Below, piece after piece: positions 27,096 to 36,135 of a stretch of DNA of 64,000 bases. Below the pieces are notes generated by a model. That model ran no database searches. It was not told the DNA's origin and was given only the letters and a program-made list of their open reading frames with translations. This stretch comes from Azospirillum formosense (lineage in GTDB: Bacteria; Pseudomonadota; Alphaproteobacteria; Azospirillales; Azospirillaceae). Position 1 is the stretch's first letter. Every line of letters starts with the position of its first letter. The stretch spans positions 15,001 to 79,000 of the forward strand of contig NZ_CP159403.1 in assembly GCF_040500525.1 (NCBI RefSeq), in the 5' to 3' direction. The position numbers were made by a program, and so were the translations under genes.

Positions 27096-28973
27096 ATGAT
27101 GTCACGGCGCCGCAGCGTCACGTTCGAAGTGGTCGTCGAGCAGGGCGGCAAACCCAACATCGACGGGGTTTTTGCCGACGAGCCCGCAGCGCGGGAGCGC
27201 GCCGCTTACCTGCTTCGTCTTGCGAAATTTCCGGTTGTCCGGATTTTGAAGGTGAATCAGGCGGGCAAGGAAGAGGTCATCTTCCAGAAGTCCACCTCCG
27301 GTGGCGGCACGCCGACCACCATCTCCCCCATCGACGAGGCCGACGTCGGTCCCGCCACCCTGTGCACCGACGCGTTCCAGCTCTTTTCCTACGAGAGCCG
27401 GATGCTGCTGCTGCGCCTGCTGCGCGGCTATTGGGACGATCAGGCGGTGATCCCGGCCGAGCAGCTCCACCGCTACTACCCGCTGCGCTACTTCGAGCGG
27501 GAGGCCCTGCTGTTCAACCCGGCGGTCAGCCGGCTCGCCACCCTTCAGGCGCCCCTGCTGGGCGTGAAGCCGTTCGACCGCCACGACCAGCTGATGCGGA
27601 TGTTCGCCCGGCTGAAGGAGATGGCGCAGGCGTCGGACGCGCTGGCGCCCTTCGACGCGGCGCTGGCCCGCGGCGGGGTGGGCGGCCTGCTGGCGGCGGC
27701 GGCGGAGCGCCCGCCCGAGGAGCGCGACCGGCTGGTCACCCACGCCTTCGCCGCGGTGCTGGAGCCCTGCCGCGACTGGCCCGGCAAGGTCAAGGCGCTG
27801 CTGCGCTTCCACCGCGAGGACGGGGAAGAGGAGGCGAACCGCCGCCTGCTCGACCAGATGCTGGCGGAGACGGTGGACGGGCGGGAGCCGGTGCGCGCGC
27901 TGATCGGCTACGCGCCCGACCTGGGGGCGGCGCTGCACAGCCTGATCGCGGCGGTGCACGGCGACCTCGACGACCGGTTGCCCCACACCGATGAGCTGCT
28001 GGCCCTGTCCAACGCGCTGGGCGGCGGTGGGTTCGACGAGACGCGCAAGGCGCTGCTGCGCCGCATCCAGGGCGGTCTGGCCGGCCTGACCCCGCTGACC
28101 CGCACCGGCGCCGTCGCGGAGGGCAAGGCCTTCGGAGTCATCGTCGACCGGCTGACCCATTTCGATGGCTTCCTCGGCGGCGCCGGCATGGCCGAGGCGC
28201 TGACCCGGCGCGCCAAGACGGTGTGGAGTCACGGCGGGCAGGACGCGTCCTTCGACACGGCGGTGCAGCGTCTGGCCACCCGCCTGCCGGCGCCGGCGCA
28301 GCGCATCGGCTATCTGCTGGACCTCGCCACCAGCCCCTTCGGGCGCAACAAGCTGAGCGTCCTGATCCGGCAGGTCGCCACCGAGTTCGAGAGCATCACC
28401 TCGGCCCGCGAGCTGGTCGCCCCCGGCGTCAGCTCGGACGACGTGCGCGGCGGGCTGGGCCGCCGCCTGCGCGCCGCCGGCATCCCCCGCGCGCTGGCCG
28501 AAGGGCTGATCGCCAAGATCGCCGCGATTCCGGACGCCGAACGGTCGCTCGGCATCCCCTTGCTGGCCGCTCCCGCCGGGGAGGCCGTGACGCGGGCGAC
28601 CGAGGAGACGGTCCTTTTCGAGGTGTCGAAGGCGGCGGCGGAGCGGCTGGTGCTGTTCTGGCGCGGCCAGACCCGGTCGATTCCGGAGGACGGGACGCAG
28701 ATCGTCGTCGGGCGTTCGTCGCAGTGCCAGTTCGTCCTCGACATCGCCTCGGCCTCGCGGCGGCACGCGGCGGTGTCGCGCCAGGACGGCGTCTTCGTGG
28801 TGGAGGATCTCAGCCGCAACGGCACGCAGATCGCCGTGCCGGGCGTGGCCGAGCCGCGGCGTCTGACGCCGGGCGAACCGCTGCCGCTGCCGCCGCGCGG
28901 CGAGATCGTCATCGGCTCGACGGAGCTGGGCGAGGAGCCGGCGCGCATCGCCTGGGAAATCGTCAAGCGCTGA
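27096..28973 (+). CDS. FHA-domain protein of unknown function
   Basis: The 625-residue protein has a C-terminal FHA phosphopeptide-binding domain at about 530-605. Its conserved signature reads [18 protein letters not shown] and DLSRNGTQI. The N-terminal 50 residues ([20 protein letters not shown]) look like a small beta domain. The long middle (90-500) is helical and rich in Leu, Ala and Arg without a family I recognise. FHA domains bind phosphothreonine, so a Ser/Thr kinase elsewhere is expected. Its last 11 bp overlap the convergent phosphopantetheinyl transferase gene. Confidence 0.82.
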   Translation: MMSRRRSVTFEVVVEQGGKPNIDGVFADEPAARERAAYLLRLAKFPVVRILKVNQAGKEEVIFQKSTSGGGTPTTISPIDEADVGPATLCTDAFQLFSYESRMLLLRLLRGYWDDQAVIPAEQLHRYYPLRYFEREALLFNPAVSRLATLQAPLLGVKPFDRHDQLMRMFARLKEMAQASDALAPFDAALARGGVGGLLAAAAERPPEERDRLVTHAFAAVLEPCRDWPGKVKALLRFHREDGEEEANRRLLDQMLAETVDGREPVRALIGYAPDLGAALHSLIAAVHGDLDDRLPHTDELLALSNALGGGGFDETRKALLRRIQGGLAGLTPLTRTGAVAEGKAFGVIVDRLTHFDGFLGGAGMAEALTRRAKTVWSHGGQDASFDTAVQRLATRLPAPAQRIGYLLDLATSPFGRNKLSVLIRQVATEFESITSARELVAPGVSSDDVRGGLGRRLRAAGIPRALAEGLIAKIAAIPDAERSLGIPLLAAPAGEAVTRATEETVLFEVSKAAAERLVLFWRGQTRSIPEDGTQIVVGRSSQCQFVLDIASASRRHAAVSRQDGVFVVEDLSRNGTQIAVPGVAEPRRLTPGEPLPLPPRGEIVIGSTELGEEPARIAWEIVKR

Positions 28974-29676
28974 AGGCTTCGTCCAGCGGGCGGAACACGG
29001 TGCGCCAGCCGCCGCCGCGCACCGCCAGCGCGCCGACCAGCCCCGGCGCCGGGCGCAGGTCGAACAGCGACCAGTCCGCGGCACTCCCGGCCTCCAGCGC
29101 GCCGTCCAGGCTCAGCAGGCGGGCGGGGCGGCCCGGCACCAGCTCCACCGCGAAGCGGTCGAGCGGCGTGGACAGCCCCTGGCCGGTCGCCTTGATGAAG
29201 GCTTCCTTGCGGGTCCAGCCGTTCAGGAACGCCTCGTCGCGCAGCGCCTCGGGCAGGGCGGCGAAGGCGGCGCGCTCCTCCGGCGCGAAGAAGCGCTCGG
29301 CGATTCCGGCGGCGTCCGGGACGGACCGCAGCCGTTCGACGTCCACGCCCAACTCCACCGTCTCATGGGGAGCGATGGCGATCAGCACGTGATCCTTGCA
29401 GTCGGCGAGGTTGAAGGCCGGGCCGCCGGGCAGGGAGGGCTTGCCCATCGGCCCATAGGCGAAGGCCAGGGCCGCCGGGTCGCGGCCGACCACCCGTCCG
29501 AGCAGATGGCGCAGCAGCCCGCGCCGCAGCGCGCAGCGGGCGCGCAGCGCCTCCGTTGCGAAACGGGCGGCCCGCGCCGCCTCGTCGGGGGAGAGCAGGG
29601 CGCGGAACTCCTCCAGCCGGTGCGCCAGCCCGCGCAGGTCGGCATAACAGAGTTGAATTTCTCCCGTTTCCCGCAT
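28963..29676 (-). CDS. 4'-phosphopantetheinyl transferase, Sfp/Gsp type
   Basis: This enzyme transfers phosphopantetheine from CoA to carrier proteins. The two family motifs are present: GVDVE (Asp112 and Glu114 for Mg) and [15 protein letters not shown] (Trp154, Lys157, Glu158). The upstream FNLSHS motif is altered to FNLADCKD (residues 88-95), a sign of a diverged clade. ATG 29676 gives 237 residues, the normal size. No carrier-protein synthase occurs in the window. It is divergent from purC. Confidence 0.88.
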   Translation of the reverse strand: MRETGEIQLCYADLRGLAHRLEEFRALLSPDEAARAARFATEALRARCALRRGLLRHLLGRVVGRDPAALAFAYGPMGKPSLPGGPAFNLADCKDHVLIAIAPHETVELGVDVERLRSVPDAAGIAERFFAPEERAAFAALPEALRDEAFLNGWTRKEAFIKATGQGLSTPLDRFAVELVPGRPARLLSLDGALEAGSAADWSLFDLRPAPGLVGALAVRGGGWRTVFRPLDEAFSA

Positions 29677-29772
29677 CGGATGTCCCCATTCCCCGGATTC
29701 GGGACTATAACCGCGCTGGCCCCGCGCGGCGATTGCGCTATCATGCGCCTCCCTTTTGCCGGATCTGGAATC

Positions 29773-30756
29773 ATGGTCGATACCGCTCAGCTTGCTCCGC
29801 ATCTGTCCAACGTCGTCAAGGACGCCGCCATTCCCGAGCTGCCCAACCACTACCGGGGCAAGGTGCGCGAGAATTACGACCTTCCCGACGGGCGGCGCGT
29901 CATCATCGCCACCGACCGGCTGTCGGCCTTCGACATCATCCTGACCGCCATCCCCTTCAAGGGGCAGGTGCTGACCCAGATCGCCCGCTACTGGTTCGAG
30001 GCGACGAAGGACCTCTGCCCGAACCATGTCCTGGAATACCCGGACCCCAACGTCGTGGTCGCCAAGCGGCTGACCATCATGCCGGTGGAGATCGTGGTCC
30101 GCGACTATCTGGCCGGCACCACCGGCACCTCGCTGTGGACGATGTACAAGAAGGGCCGGCGCGAGATGTACGGCCACGTCTTCCCCGACGGGCTGCGCGA
30201 GAACCAGAAGCTGCCCGAAACGATCATCACCCCGACCACCAAGGCCTTCGACGCCGGCCATGACGAGGAGCTGACCGCCGCCCAGATCGTCGAGCGCGGG
30301 CTGCTGACCCAGGCCCAGTGGGACGAGGTGACGGCGAAGGCGCTGGCCCTGTTCGCCCGCGGGCGCGAGATCGCGGCGGCGCGCGGCCTGATCCTGGTGG
30401 ACACCAAATACGAGTTCGGCTTCGACGAGGCCGGCAACATCATCCTGGCCGACGAGATCCACACGCCGGACAGCAGCCGCTACTGGTTCGCCGCCAGCTA
30501 TCCGGAGCGGTACGAGGCCGGGCAGCGCCCGGAGAGCTTCGACAAGGACTTCGTGCGGAGCTGGGTGACCCAGCGCTGCGACCCCTACAAGGACGCCATC
30601 CCGGAGATCCCGGCGGAGGTCGTGCTCGAGGCCGCCCGCATCTACATCGAGGCGTTCGAGACCATCACCGGCCAGACCTTCCAGGTTCCCACGGACGTCA
30701 CGCCGGCGGTGGAGCGCATCCGGGCCAACCTGGCGCCGTACGTCGCGACGCCGTGA
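29773..30756 (+). CDS. purC: SAICAR synthase PurC
   Basis: This enzyme joins CAIR and aspartate in purine synthesis. Motifs [43 protein letters not shown] and [11 protein letters not shown] are clear. The 327-residue form, with an extended C-terminus, belongs to the longer PurC type also seen in eukaryotic ADE1. A second ATG 30 nt upstream in the same frame is possible. It is followed, with a 1-nt stop/start overlap, by a dehydrogenase rather than by purS, purQ or purL. Confidence 0.95.
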   Translation: MVDTAQLAPHLSNVVKDAAIPELPNHYRGKVRENYDLPDGRRVIIATDRLSAFDIILTAIPFKGQVLTQIARYWFEATKDLCPNHVLEYPDPNVVVAKRLTIMPVEIVVRDYLAGTTGTSLWTMYKKGRREMYGHVFPDGLRENQKLPETIITPTTKAFDAGHDEELTAAQIVERGLLTQAQWDEVTAKALALFARGREIAAARGLILVDTKYEFGFDEAGNIILADEIHTPDSSRYWFAASYPERYEAGQRPESFDKDFVRSWVTQRCDPYKDAIPEIPAEVVLEAARIYIEAFETITGQTFQVPTDVTPAVERIRANLAPYVATP

Positions 30757-31700
30757 TGAAGATCGCCATCCTCGACGATTACCAGAACGTCGCGCGCGAT
30801 CTGGCGGAGTGGCATCGCCTGCCCAACGGCAGCGCGCTGACGGTCTTCGAGCGGCCGATCCCGGCGGCGGAACTGGCGGGCACGCTGGCTCCCTACAGCG
30901 TCCTGGTGATCATGCGGGAACGCACGCCGTTCCCCGCGTCGCTGATCGACGCGCTGCCGAACCTGCGGCTTCTGGTCACCACCGGGGGGCGCAACAACGC
31001 CATCGACCTGGAGGCCTGCAAGGCCCGCGGCATCACCGTCTGCGGGACCGGCATGGTCGGCACCCCGACGGCGGAGCTGACCTGGGGCCTGATCCTGGCG
31101 CTGGTCAAGCGCATCCCGCAGGAGGAGCGCGGCCTGCGCGCCGGGCGCTGGCAGGCCGGCCTGACCCAGGGGCTGGCCGGCAAGCGCCTCGGCCTTGTCG
31201 GGCTGGGCAAGCTGGGCACCCAGGTGGCGCGGGTCGGCCAGGCCTTCGGGATGGAGGTCGCGGCCTGGAGCCCCAACCTGACCGACGAGCGGGCCGCCGC
31301 CGCGGGCGTCGCCCGTCTGGACAAGCGCGACCTGTTCGCCACCTCCGACATCGTCAGCGTCCATCTGGTGCTGGGCGAACGGACGCGCGGCGTGGTCGGG
31401 GCGGAGGACATCGACGCGATGAAACCCTCCGCCTTCTTCGTGAACACGTCGCGCGCCGGTCTGGTGGATGGGGACGCCCTGCTGGCGGCCCTGCACGAGC
31501 ACCGTATCGCGGGCGCCGGTCTGGACGTCTTCCCCGTGGAGCCGCTGCCGGTGGACAGTCCCTGGCTGGAGGCGCCGAACACGGTGCTGACGCCGCATCT
31601 GGGCTATGTCACCCGCGAGAACTACGACGTCTTCTACCGCGACGCGCTGGACGACATCCTCGCCTGGCACGCGGGCGAGCCGGTGCGCATGCTCGCCTGA
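30756..31700 (+). CDS. D-2-hydroxyacid dehydrogenase family protein
   Basis: The 314-residue NAD(P)-dependent oxidoreductase has a formate/glycerate-type fold. The nucleotide motif is GLVGLGKLG. The catalytic Arg lies in NTSRAGLVD, the Glu-bearing segment is LDVFPVEPLP and the catalytic His is in LTPHLGYVT. The N-terminal [13 protein letters not shown] is typical of a bacterial subgroup of unclear substrate. The ATG shares a base with the purC stop (TGATG), so the two are co-translated. Confidence 0.92.
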   Translation: MKIAILDDYQNVARDLAEWHRLPNGSALTVFERPIPAAELAGTLAPYSVLVIMRERTPFPASLIDALPNLRLLVTTGGRNNAIDLEACKARGITVCGTGMVGTPTAELTWGLILALVKRIPQEERGLRAGRWQAGLTQGLAGKRLGLVGLGKLGTQVARVGQAFGMEVAAWSPNLTDERAAAAGVARLDKRDLFATSDIVSVHLVLGERTRGVVGAEDIDAMKPSAFFVNTSRAGLVDGDALLAALHEHRIAGAGLDVFPVEPLPVDSPWLEAPNTVLTPHLGYVTRENYDVFYRDALDDILAWHAGEPVRMLA

Positions 31701-31712
31701 GGCACGATGGCG

Positions 31713-31755
31713 CCGCCCCGCCCCTCCTCCATAGTGTGGAGGAGGGGCGGGGCGG
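31713..31755. terminator. Perfect 19-bp hairpin after the purC operon
   Basis: Arms 31713-31731 and 31737-31755 are fully complementary around the 5-nt loop TAGTG. The stem is very GC-rich. No T-run follows, so it may terminate by stem strength alone, protect the mRNA 3' end, or be a repeat remnant. Confidence 0.65.
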
Positions 31756-32196
31756 TCCGGACGGGCACAGGCCGTTGATGTTTTTGCAAAGTCCCATGCC
31801 CTGACGGCATCGGTTTTCCGGGCGTCGACGCGCGCGATGCGTCCCGCTTCGCTCGTCCGTTTTTCGCCCCCGCAGCGCGGATTGTGGGATTACAGCCGCG
31901 GCCAAGACGTAGATGGAAGGCGCCCCCGCCACTTGCGGGGCGCGACTCCATTCCCAAAATGGGTGGGGAGGCTCCAGGCAAGGGCGGGAGAGGAACGAGG
32001 CGTTTTGCGGGGCGCGGGCCTGACCGGGGCTGCACGTCCGCGGGGTGGGGCGGCCACCGGTCCGGGCAGCGGTCGACGCCGTGGGCGTTGGCACTGTGGA
32101 CAAGGCGTGCCGAATTTGATTGGAAGTCTGTTGGTTCACGGCCATCCCGGCACGGACCGCGGACGGCCGGGACGGGAGATTGAAGGTTTGCCACCC
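31756..32196. other. Gene-free spacer before ptsN
   Basis: These 441 bp have no supported gene on either strand; the open frames there lack ribosome sites and similarity. One bulged GC hairpin lies at about 31920-31943. GAAGG at 32182-32186 is the ptsN ribosome site. No promoter could be placed. Confidence 0.5.
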
Positions 32197-32697
32197 ATGG
32201 AGACAGGAATGAACATCTCGGACCTCTTGTCCGCACACAACGTCATTCTCGATGCCGGGCCGGCCAACAAGGAAACCCTGCTCGACCTTCTCGCCACCGA
32301 GGCGGCCAGCCGCATCGGGACCCCCAAGGAAGAGATTTTCAAGGCCCTGCTGGCGCGGGAGCACATCGGTTCCACGGCGTTGGGCAAGGGCGTGGCGCTT
32401 CCCCACACGGAGCTGCGCGGGACCGAAAGCCCGCTGGTGCTGTTCGCCCGGCTCCGCAAACCCATCGATTTCGAGGCCCGCGACGACGAGCCGGTGGACC
32501 TGTTCTTCCTCGTGCTCTGGCCGACCGCGACCCGCAAGGGCCTGCTGCCCGTCATGGGCGAGATCTGCCAGGCCCTGCGCGACCCGCAATCCCTGCGCAA
32601 GCTGCGCCAGGCGGAAACGCCCGACGCGGTGGTTCAGCTCGTCCGGCAGGCGCTTCCCCCCAACGCCGAGCGGGAGCTTGACGACGACGATTTCTGA
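32197..32697 (+). CDS. ptsN: Nitrogen PTS IIA protein PtsN (EIIA-Ntr)
   Basis: This is the phosphorylatable regulator at the end of the PTS-Ntr chain. The phosphorylation site is in GVALPHTEL (His70 from this start). ATG 32197 (METGMNISDLL) is preferred over ATG 32209, because GAAGG lies 10 nt upstream of it and the inner start has no properly spaced site. The C-terminus ends in an acidic DDDDF. It usually neighbours rpoN and hpf, but here it stands alone before the Mrp antiporter. EIIA-Ntr commonly controls potassium transport, which makes that neighbour interesting. Confidence 0.92.
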   Translation: METGMNISDLLSAHNVILDAGPANKETLLDLLATEAASRIGTPKEEIFKALLAREHIGSTALGKGVALPHTELRGTESPLVLFARLRKPIDFEARDDEPVDLFFLVLWPTATRKGLLPVMGEICQALRDPQSLRKLRQAETPDAVVQLVRQALPPNAERELDDDDF

Positions 32698-32812
32698 CCG
32701 AGCGACTTCTGGCCGGCGCGGCGAGGGACCCCCATCCTTCCTATATTCGTAAAGCCGACAGTTCTCTGCATTTTGGCCCCTCCGATTGCCCGAGACTCCC
32801 TTGTCACAGACC

Positions 32813-35791
32813 ATGTCCGACGCCCTGTTGCTTCTGGCCGCCACCGGCCTTCCGTTCGCCGGCGCGATCGTTGCCGGGATGTTGCCGACGCACGCGCGCA
32901 ACACCGCGGCGTGGCTGGCCGGTGCGATCGCGATGACCGGGCTGGGTCTGGTGTGGGCCGCCTACCCGACGGTGGCGGCGGGTGGGGTGATCCGCCATTC
33001 GATGGCCTGGATGCCGTCGCTCGGCCTCGATTTCGTGCTGCGGATGGACGGCTTCGCGTGGCTGTTCGCCGGTCTGGTCTTTGGGGTCGGCGCGCTCGTC
33101 GTGCTGTACGCGCGCTATTACATGTCGGCGGACGATCCGGTCCCGCGCTTCTTCGCGTTCCTGCTGGCCTTCATGGGGTCGATGACGGGGGTGGTGCTCT
33201 CCGGCAACCTGATCCAGATCGCCTTCTTCTGGGAGCTGACCAGCCTCTTCTCCTTCCTGCTGATCGGATACTGGCACCACACCGCGGCGGCGCGCGACGG
33301 CGCGCGCATGGCGCTGACCATCACCGCGACGGGCGGGCTGTGCCTGTTCGCGGGGGTGCTGCTGCTCGGCCACATCGTCGGCAGCTACAACCTCGACGTC
33401 GTTCTGGCCTCGGGCGACAAGATCCGCGAGCACGCGCTCTACCTGCCGGCGCTGGTCCTGATCCTGATGGGCGCGCTGACCAAGAGCGCGCAGTTCCCGT
33501 TCCATTTCTGGCTGCCGCACGCCATGGCGGCGCCCACCCCCGTCTCGGCCTACCTGCATTCGGCGACCCTGGTGAAGGCCGGCGTCTTCCTGATGGCCCG
33601 GCTGTGGCCGGTGCTGGCGGGAACGGAGGCGTGGTTCTGGATCGTCGGCAGCGCCGGTCTGGCCACCCTGCTGATCGGCGCCTATGTGGCGATCTTCCAG
33701 AACGATCTGAAAGGACTTCTGGCCTATTCGACCATCAGCCATCTCGGGCTGATCACGCTGCTGCTCGGGCTCAACAGCGAACTCGCCATGGTCGCGGCGA
33801 TCTTCCACATCCTCAACCACGCCGCCTTCAAGGCGTCGCTGTTCATGGCCGCCGGCATCATCGACCATGAGACGGGAACCCGCGACATCCGGCGCCTGTC
33901 CGGCCTGAACCGCTTCATGCCCTTCACAACGCGGCTGGCGATGGTGGCGGCGGCGGCCATGGCGGGCGTGCCGCTGATGAACGGCTTCATCTCGAAGGAG
34001 ATGTTCTTCGCCGAGACGCTGACGGCCCAGGGGTCCGTGACCTTCCTGCTCGACATCCTGCCCTTCGCCGCGATGGTGGCGAGCGCCTTCGCCGTGGCCT
34101 ATTCGCTGCGCTTCATCCATGGCGCCTTCTTCGGCCCCGACCCGGTCGACCTGCCGCACCTGCCGCACGAGCCGCCGGCCTGGATGCGCCTTCCCGTCGA
34201 GATCCTGGCGCTGGCCTGCATCATCATCGGCCTGCTGCCCGCGGCCACCGTGGGGCCGTACCTGGACATGGCGGCCCACGCCGCGCTCGGCGCCGCGACG
34301 CCCGAGTACAGCCTGGCGGTCTGGCACGGCTTCAACACGCCGCTGGTGATGAGCCTGCTTGCGCTGGCGGCCGGCGTGACGCTCTATTTCCTGCTGCAGC
34401 CGCTGTTCCGCCGGAACATCGAGGGCCCGCCCTTCATCAGCCGGCTGGAAGGCCGCCGCATCTTCGAGCGCAGCATGGTCTTCCTGTCCTGGCGGCTCGC
34501 CCGGTCGCTGGAGGGTCTGCTGGGCACCCGGCGGCTGCAGCCCCAGCTCCGCCTGGTCGTCTGCGTCGCCATCCTGGCCGGGGGCTGGGCGGTCTACCGG
34601 CGCGGCCTCGGCCCCGGCAATCTGGTGCCGCAGGGCATCGATCCGGTGCTCGCCCTGATCTGGGTGATCGGCGCGGCCTGCGCGCTGGGCGCCGCGTGGC
34701 AGGCCAAGTTCCACCGCCTCGCCGCGCTGATCCTGCTCGGCGGCACCGGTCTGGTCACCTGCGTCACCTTCGTCTGGTTCTCCGCCCCCGACCTCGCGCT
34801 GACCCAGCTGCTGGTCGAGATCGTCACCACCATCCTTCTGCTGCTCGGCCTGCGCTGGCTGCCCAAGCGGCTGCCCGGCACCGGCACGTCGGAGGTGATG
34901 CGGACGGGCCGCCGCCTGCGCGACCTCGCCATCGCCATCACCGCCGGGCTCGGCATGGCCGGGCTGGCCTTCGGCGTGATGACCCGCTTCCCGCCGGAAA
35001 TCCTGGCGCAGCATTTCCTGGAGCGCGCCTACACCGAGGGCGGCGGCACCAACGTCGTCAACGTGATCCTGGTCGATTTCCGCGGCTTCGACACGCTGGG
35101 CGAGATCGCCGTGCTGGGCGTGGTGGCTCTGACCGCCTACGCGCTGCTGCGCCGCTTCCGCCCGGCCCCCGACAGCGTGGACGTGCCGGAGCAGCAGCGC
35201 GACCAGAGCGCCTACGACATCGCCCGGCCGGAGCGGCGGGAGGGCGACACGGTGGCCGACTGGCTGCTGGTTCCGTCGGTGATCGCGCGCCTGCTGTTCC
35301 CGGTGGTCGGCATGGTCGCGCTGTTCCTGTTGCTGCGCGGCCACGACCTGCCCGGCGGCGGCTTCGCCGCGGGACTGATGGGCTCCATCGCCATGATCCT
35401 GCAGTACATGCTGGGCGGAACGCAGTGGGTGGAGGCGCGGCTGCGCGTGCTGCCGCTGCGCTGGATGGGCCTCGGGTTGCTGCTGGCCGCCGGCACGGGC
35501 CTGGGCGCCCTGCTGTTCGGGCGGCCCTTCCTGACCACCTATTTCGCCTACGCGGACCTGCCGCTCATCGGGAAGATTCCCACGGCGAGCGCGCTGCTGT
35601 TCGACATCGGCGTGTTCGCGCTGGTCATCGGCGCGACCATGCTGACCCTGATCGCGCTGGCCCGCCAGTCGGTCCGCGGCCACCGCGCCGCCGCACCCCG
35701 CGCCCCGGCGGCGAGCGCCCCCGCGGCGCCCGCTCCGGCCGCCCCCGCGGCCCCGACCGGCGCGCCGACCGCCGCAACCGGAGACGATTGA
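32813..35791 (+). CDS. mrpA: Mrp Na+(K+)/H+ antiporter subunit A fused to subunit B
   Basis: The 992-residue polytopic protein is related to NADH dehydrogenase NuoL. The antiporter core shows FFWELTSLFSFLLIGYWHH, LMGALTKSAQFPFHFWLPHAM, APTPVSAYLHSATLVKAG and FHILNHAAFKASLFM. After an MrpA C-terminal region with VNVILVDFRGFDTLGE, an MrpB domain follows (about 830-955; GGGFAAGLMGS). The A-B fusion is typical of alphaproteobacteria (PhaAB). A Pro/Ala tail closes the protein. A TTG 27 nt upstream is an alternative start; neither has a strong ribosome site. It begins the operon A(B)-C-D-E-F-G. Confidence 0.94.
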   Translation: MSDALLLLAATGLPFAGAIVAGMLPTHARNTAAWLAGAIAMTGLGLVWAAYPTVAAGGVIRHSMAWMPSLGLDFVLRMDGFAWLFAGLVFGVGALVVLYARYYMSADDPVPRFFAFLLAFMGSMTGVVLSGNLIQIAFFWELTSLFSFLLIGYWHHTAAARDGARMALTITATGGLCLFAGVLLLGHIVGSYNLDVVLASGDKIREHALYLPALVLILMGALTKSAQFPFHFWLPHAMAAPTPVSAYLHSATLVKAGVFLMARLWPVLAGTEAWFWIVGSAGLATLLIGAYVAIFQNDLKGLLAYSTISHLGLITLLLGLNSELAMVAAIFHILNHAAFKASLFMAAGIIDHETGTRDIRRLSGLNRFMPFTTRLAMVAAAAMAGVPLMNGFISKEMFFAETLTAQGSVTFLLDILPFAAMVASAFAVAYSLRFIHGAFFGPDPVDLPHLPHEPPAWMRLPVEILALACIIIGLLPAATVGPYLDMAAHAALGAATPEYSLAVWHGFNTPLVMSLLALAAGVTLYFLLQPLFRRNIEGPPFISRLEGRRIFERSMVFLSWRLARSLEGLLGTRRLQPQLRLVVCVAILAGGWAVYRRGLGPGNLVPQGIDPVLALIWVIGAACALGAAWQAKFHRLAALILLGGTGLVTCVTFVWFSAPDLALTQLLVEIVTTILLLLGLRWLPKRLPGTGTSEVMRTGRRLRDLAIAITAGLGMAGLAFGVMTRFPPEILAQHFLERAYTEGGGTNVVNVILVDFRGFDTLGEIAVLGVVALTAYALLRRFRPAPDSVDVPEQQRDQSAYDIARPERREGDTVADWLLVPSVIARLLFPVVGMVALFLLLRGHDLPGGGFAAGLMGSIAMILQYMLGGTQWVEARLRVLPLRWMGLGLLLAAGTGLGALLFGRPFLTTYFAYADLPLIGKIPTASALLFDIGVFALVIGATMLTLIALARQSVRGHRAAAPRAPAASAPAAPAPAAPAAPTGAPTAATGDD

Positions 35792-36135
35792 TGGAACTTA
35801 TCCTCGCCCTCGGGATCGGGGTGCTGACGGGCTCCGGCGTCTGGCTGCTGCTGCGTCCCCGCACCTTCCAGGTCATCATCGGCCTGTCGCTGCTCTCCTA
35901 CGCCGTCAACCTCTTCATTTTCTCGACCGGCGGCCTGCGCACGGGGGCGGCCCCGGTGCTGGAGCGCGGCATGGCCGGCAGCCTCGCCAGCCACGCCGAC
36001 CCGGTGCCCCAGGCCCTGGTCCTCACGGCCATCGTCATCAGCTTCGCGACGACGGCGCTGTTCCTCGTCCTGCTCCTCGCCGCGCGGGGCCTGACGGGAA
36101 CCGACCATGTGGACGGTAAGGAGAAGTCCCGGTGA
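35791..36135 (+). CDS. mrpC: Mrp antiporter subunit C
   Basis: A 114-residue NuoK-like subunit with three membrane helices. Its features are GVLTGSGVWLLLRPRTFQVI, LLSYAVNLFIFS and PQALVLTAIVISFATTALFL. The ATG shares a base with the mrpA stop. It is required for assembly of the Mrp complex. Confidence 0.94.
   Translation: MELILALGIGVLTGSGVWLLLRPRTFQVIIGLSLLSYAVNLFIFSTGGLRTGAAPVLERGMAGSLASHADPVPQALVLTAIVISFATTALFLVLLLAARGLTGTDHVDGKEKSR

Noticed and set aside
31609-32904. A minus-strand frame covering the spacer before ptsN
   Set aside because: It crosses two real genes, lacks a ribosome site and has no family similarity, so the spacer is treated as gene-free.
32804-35683. A 959-codon open frame on the minus strand
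   Set aside because: It is the antisense of mrpA, with Gln/His/Arg-rich composition and no domain.
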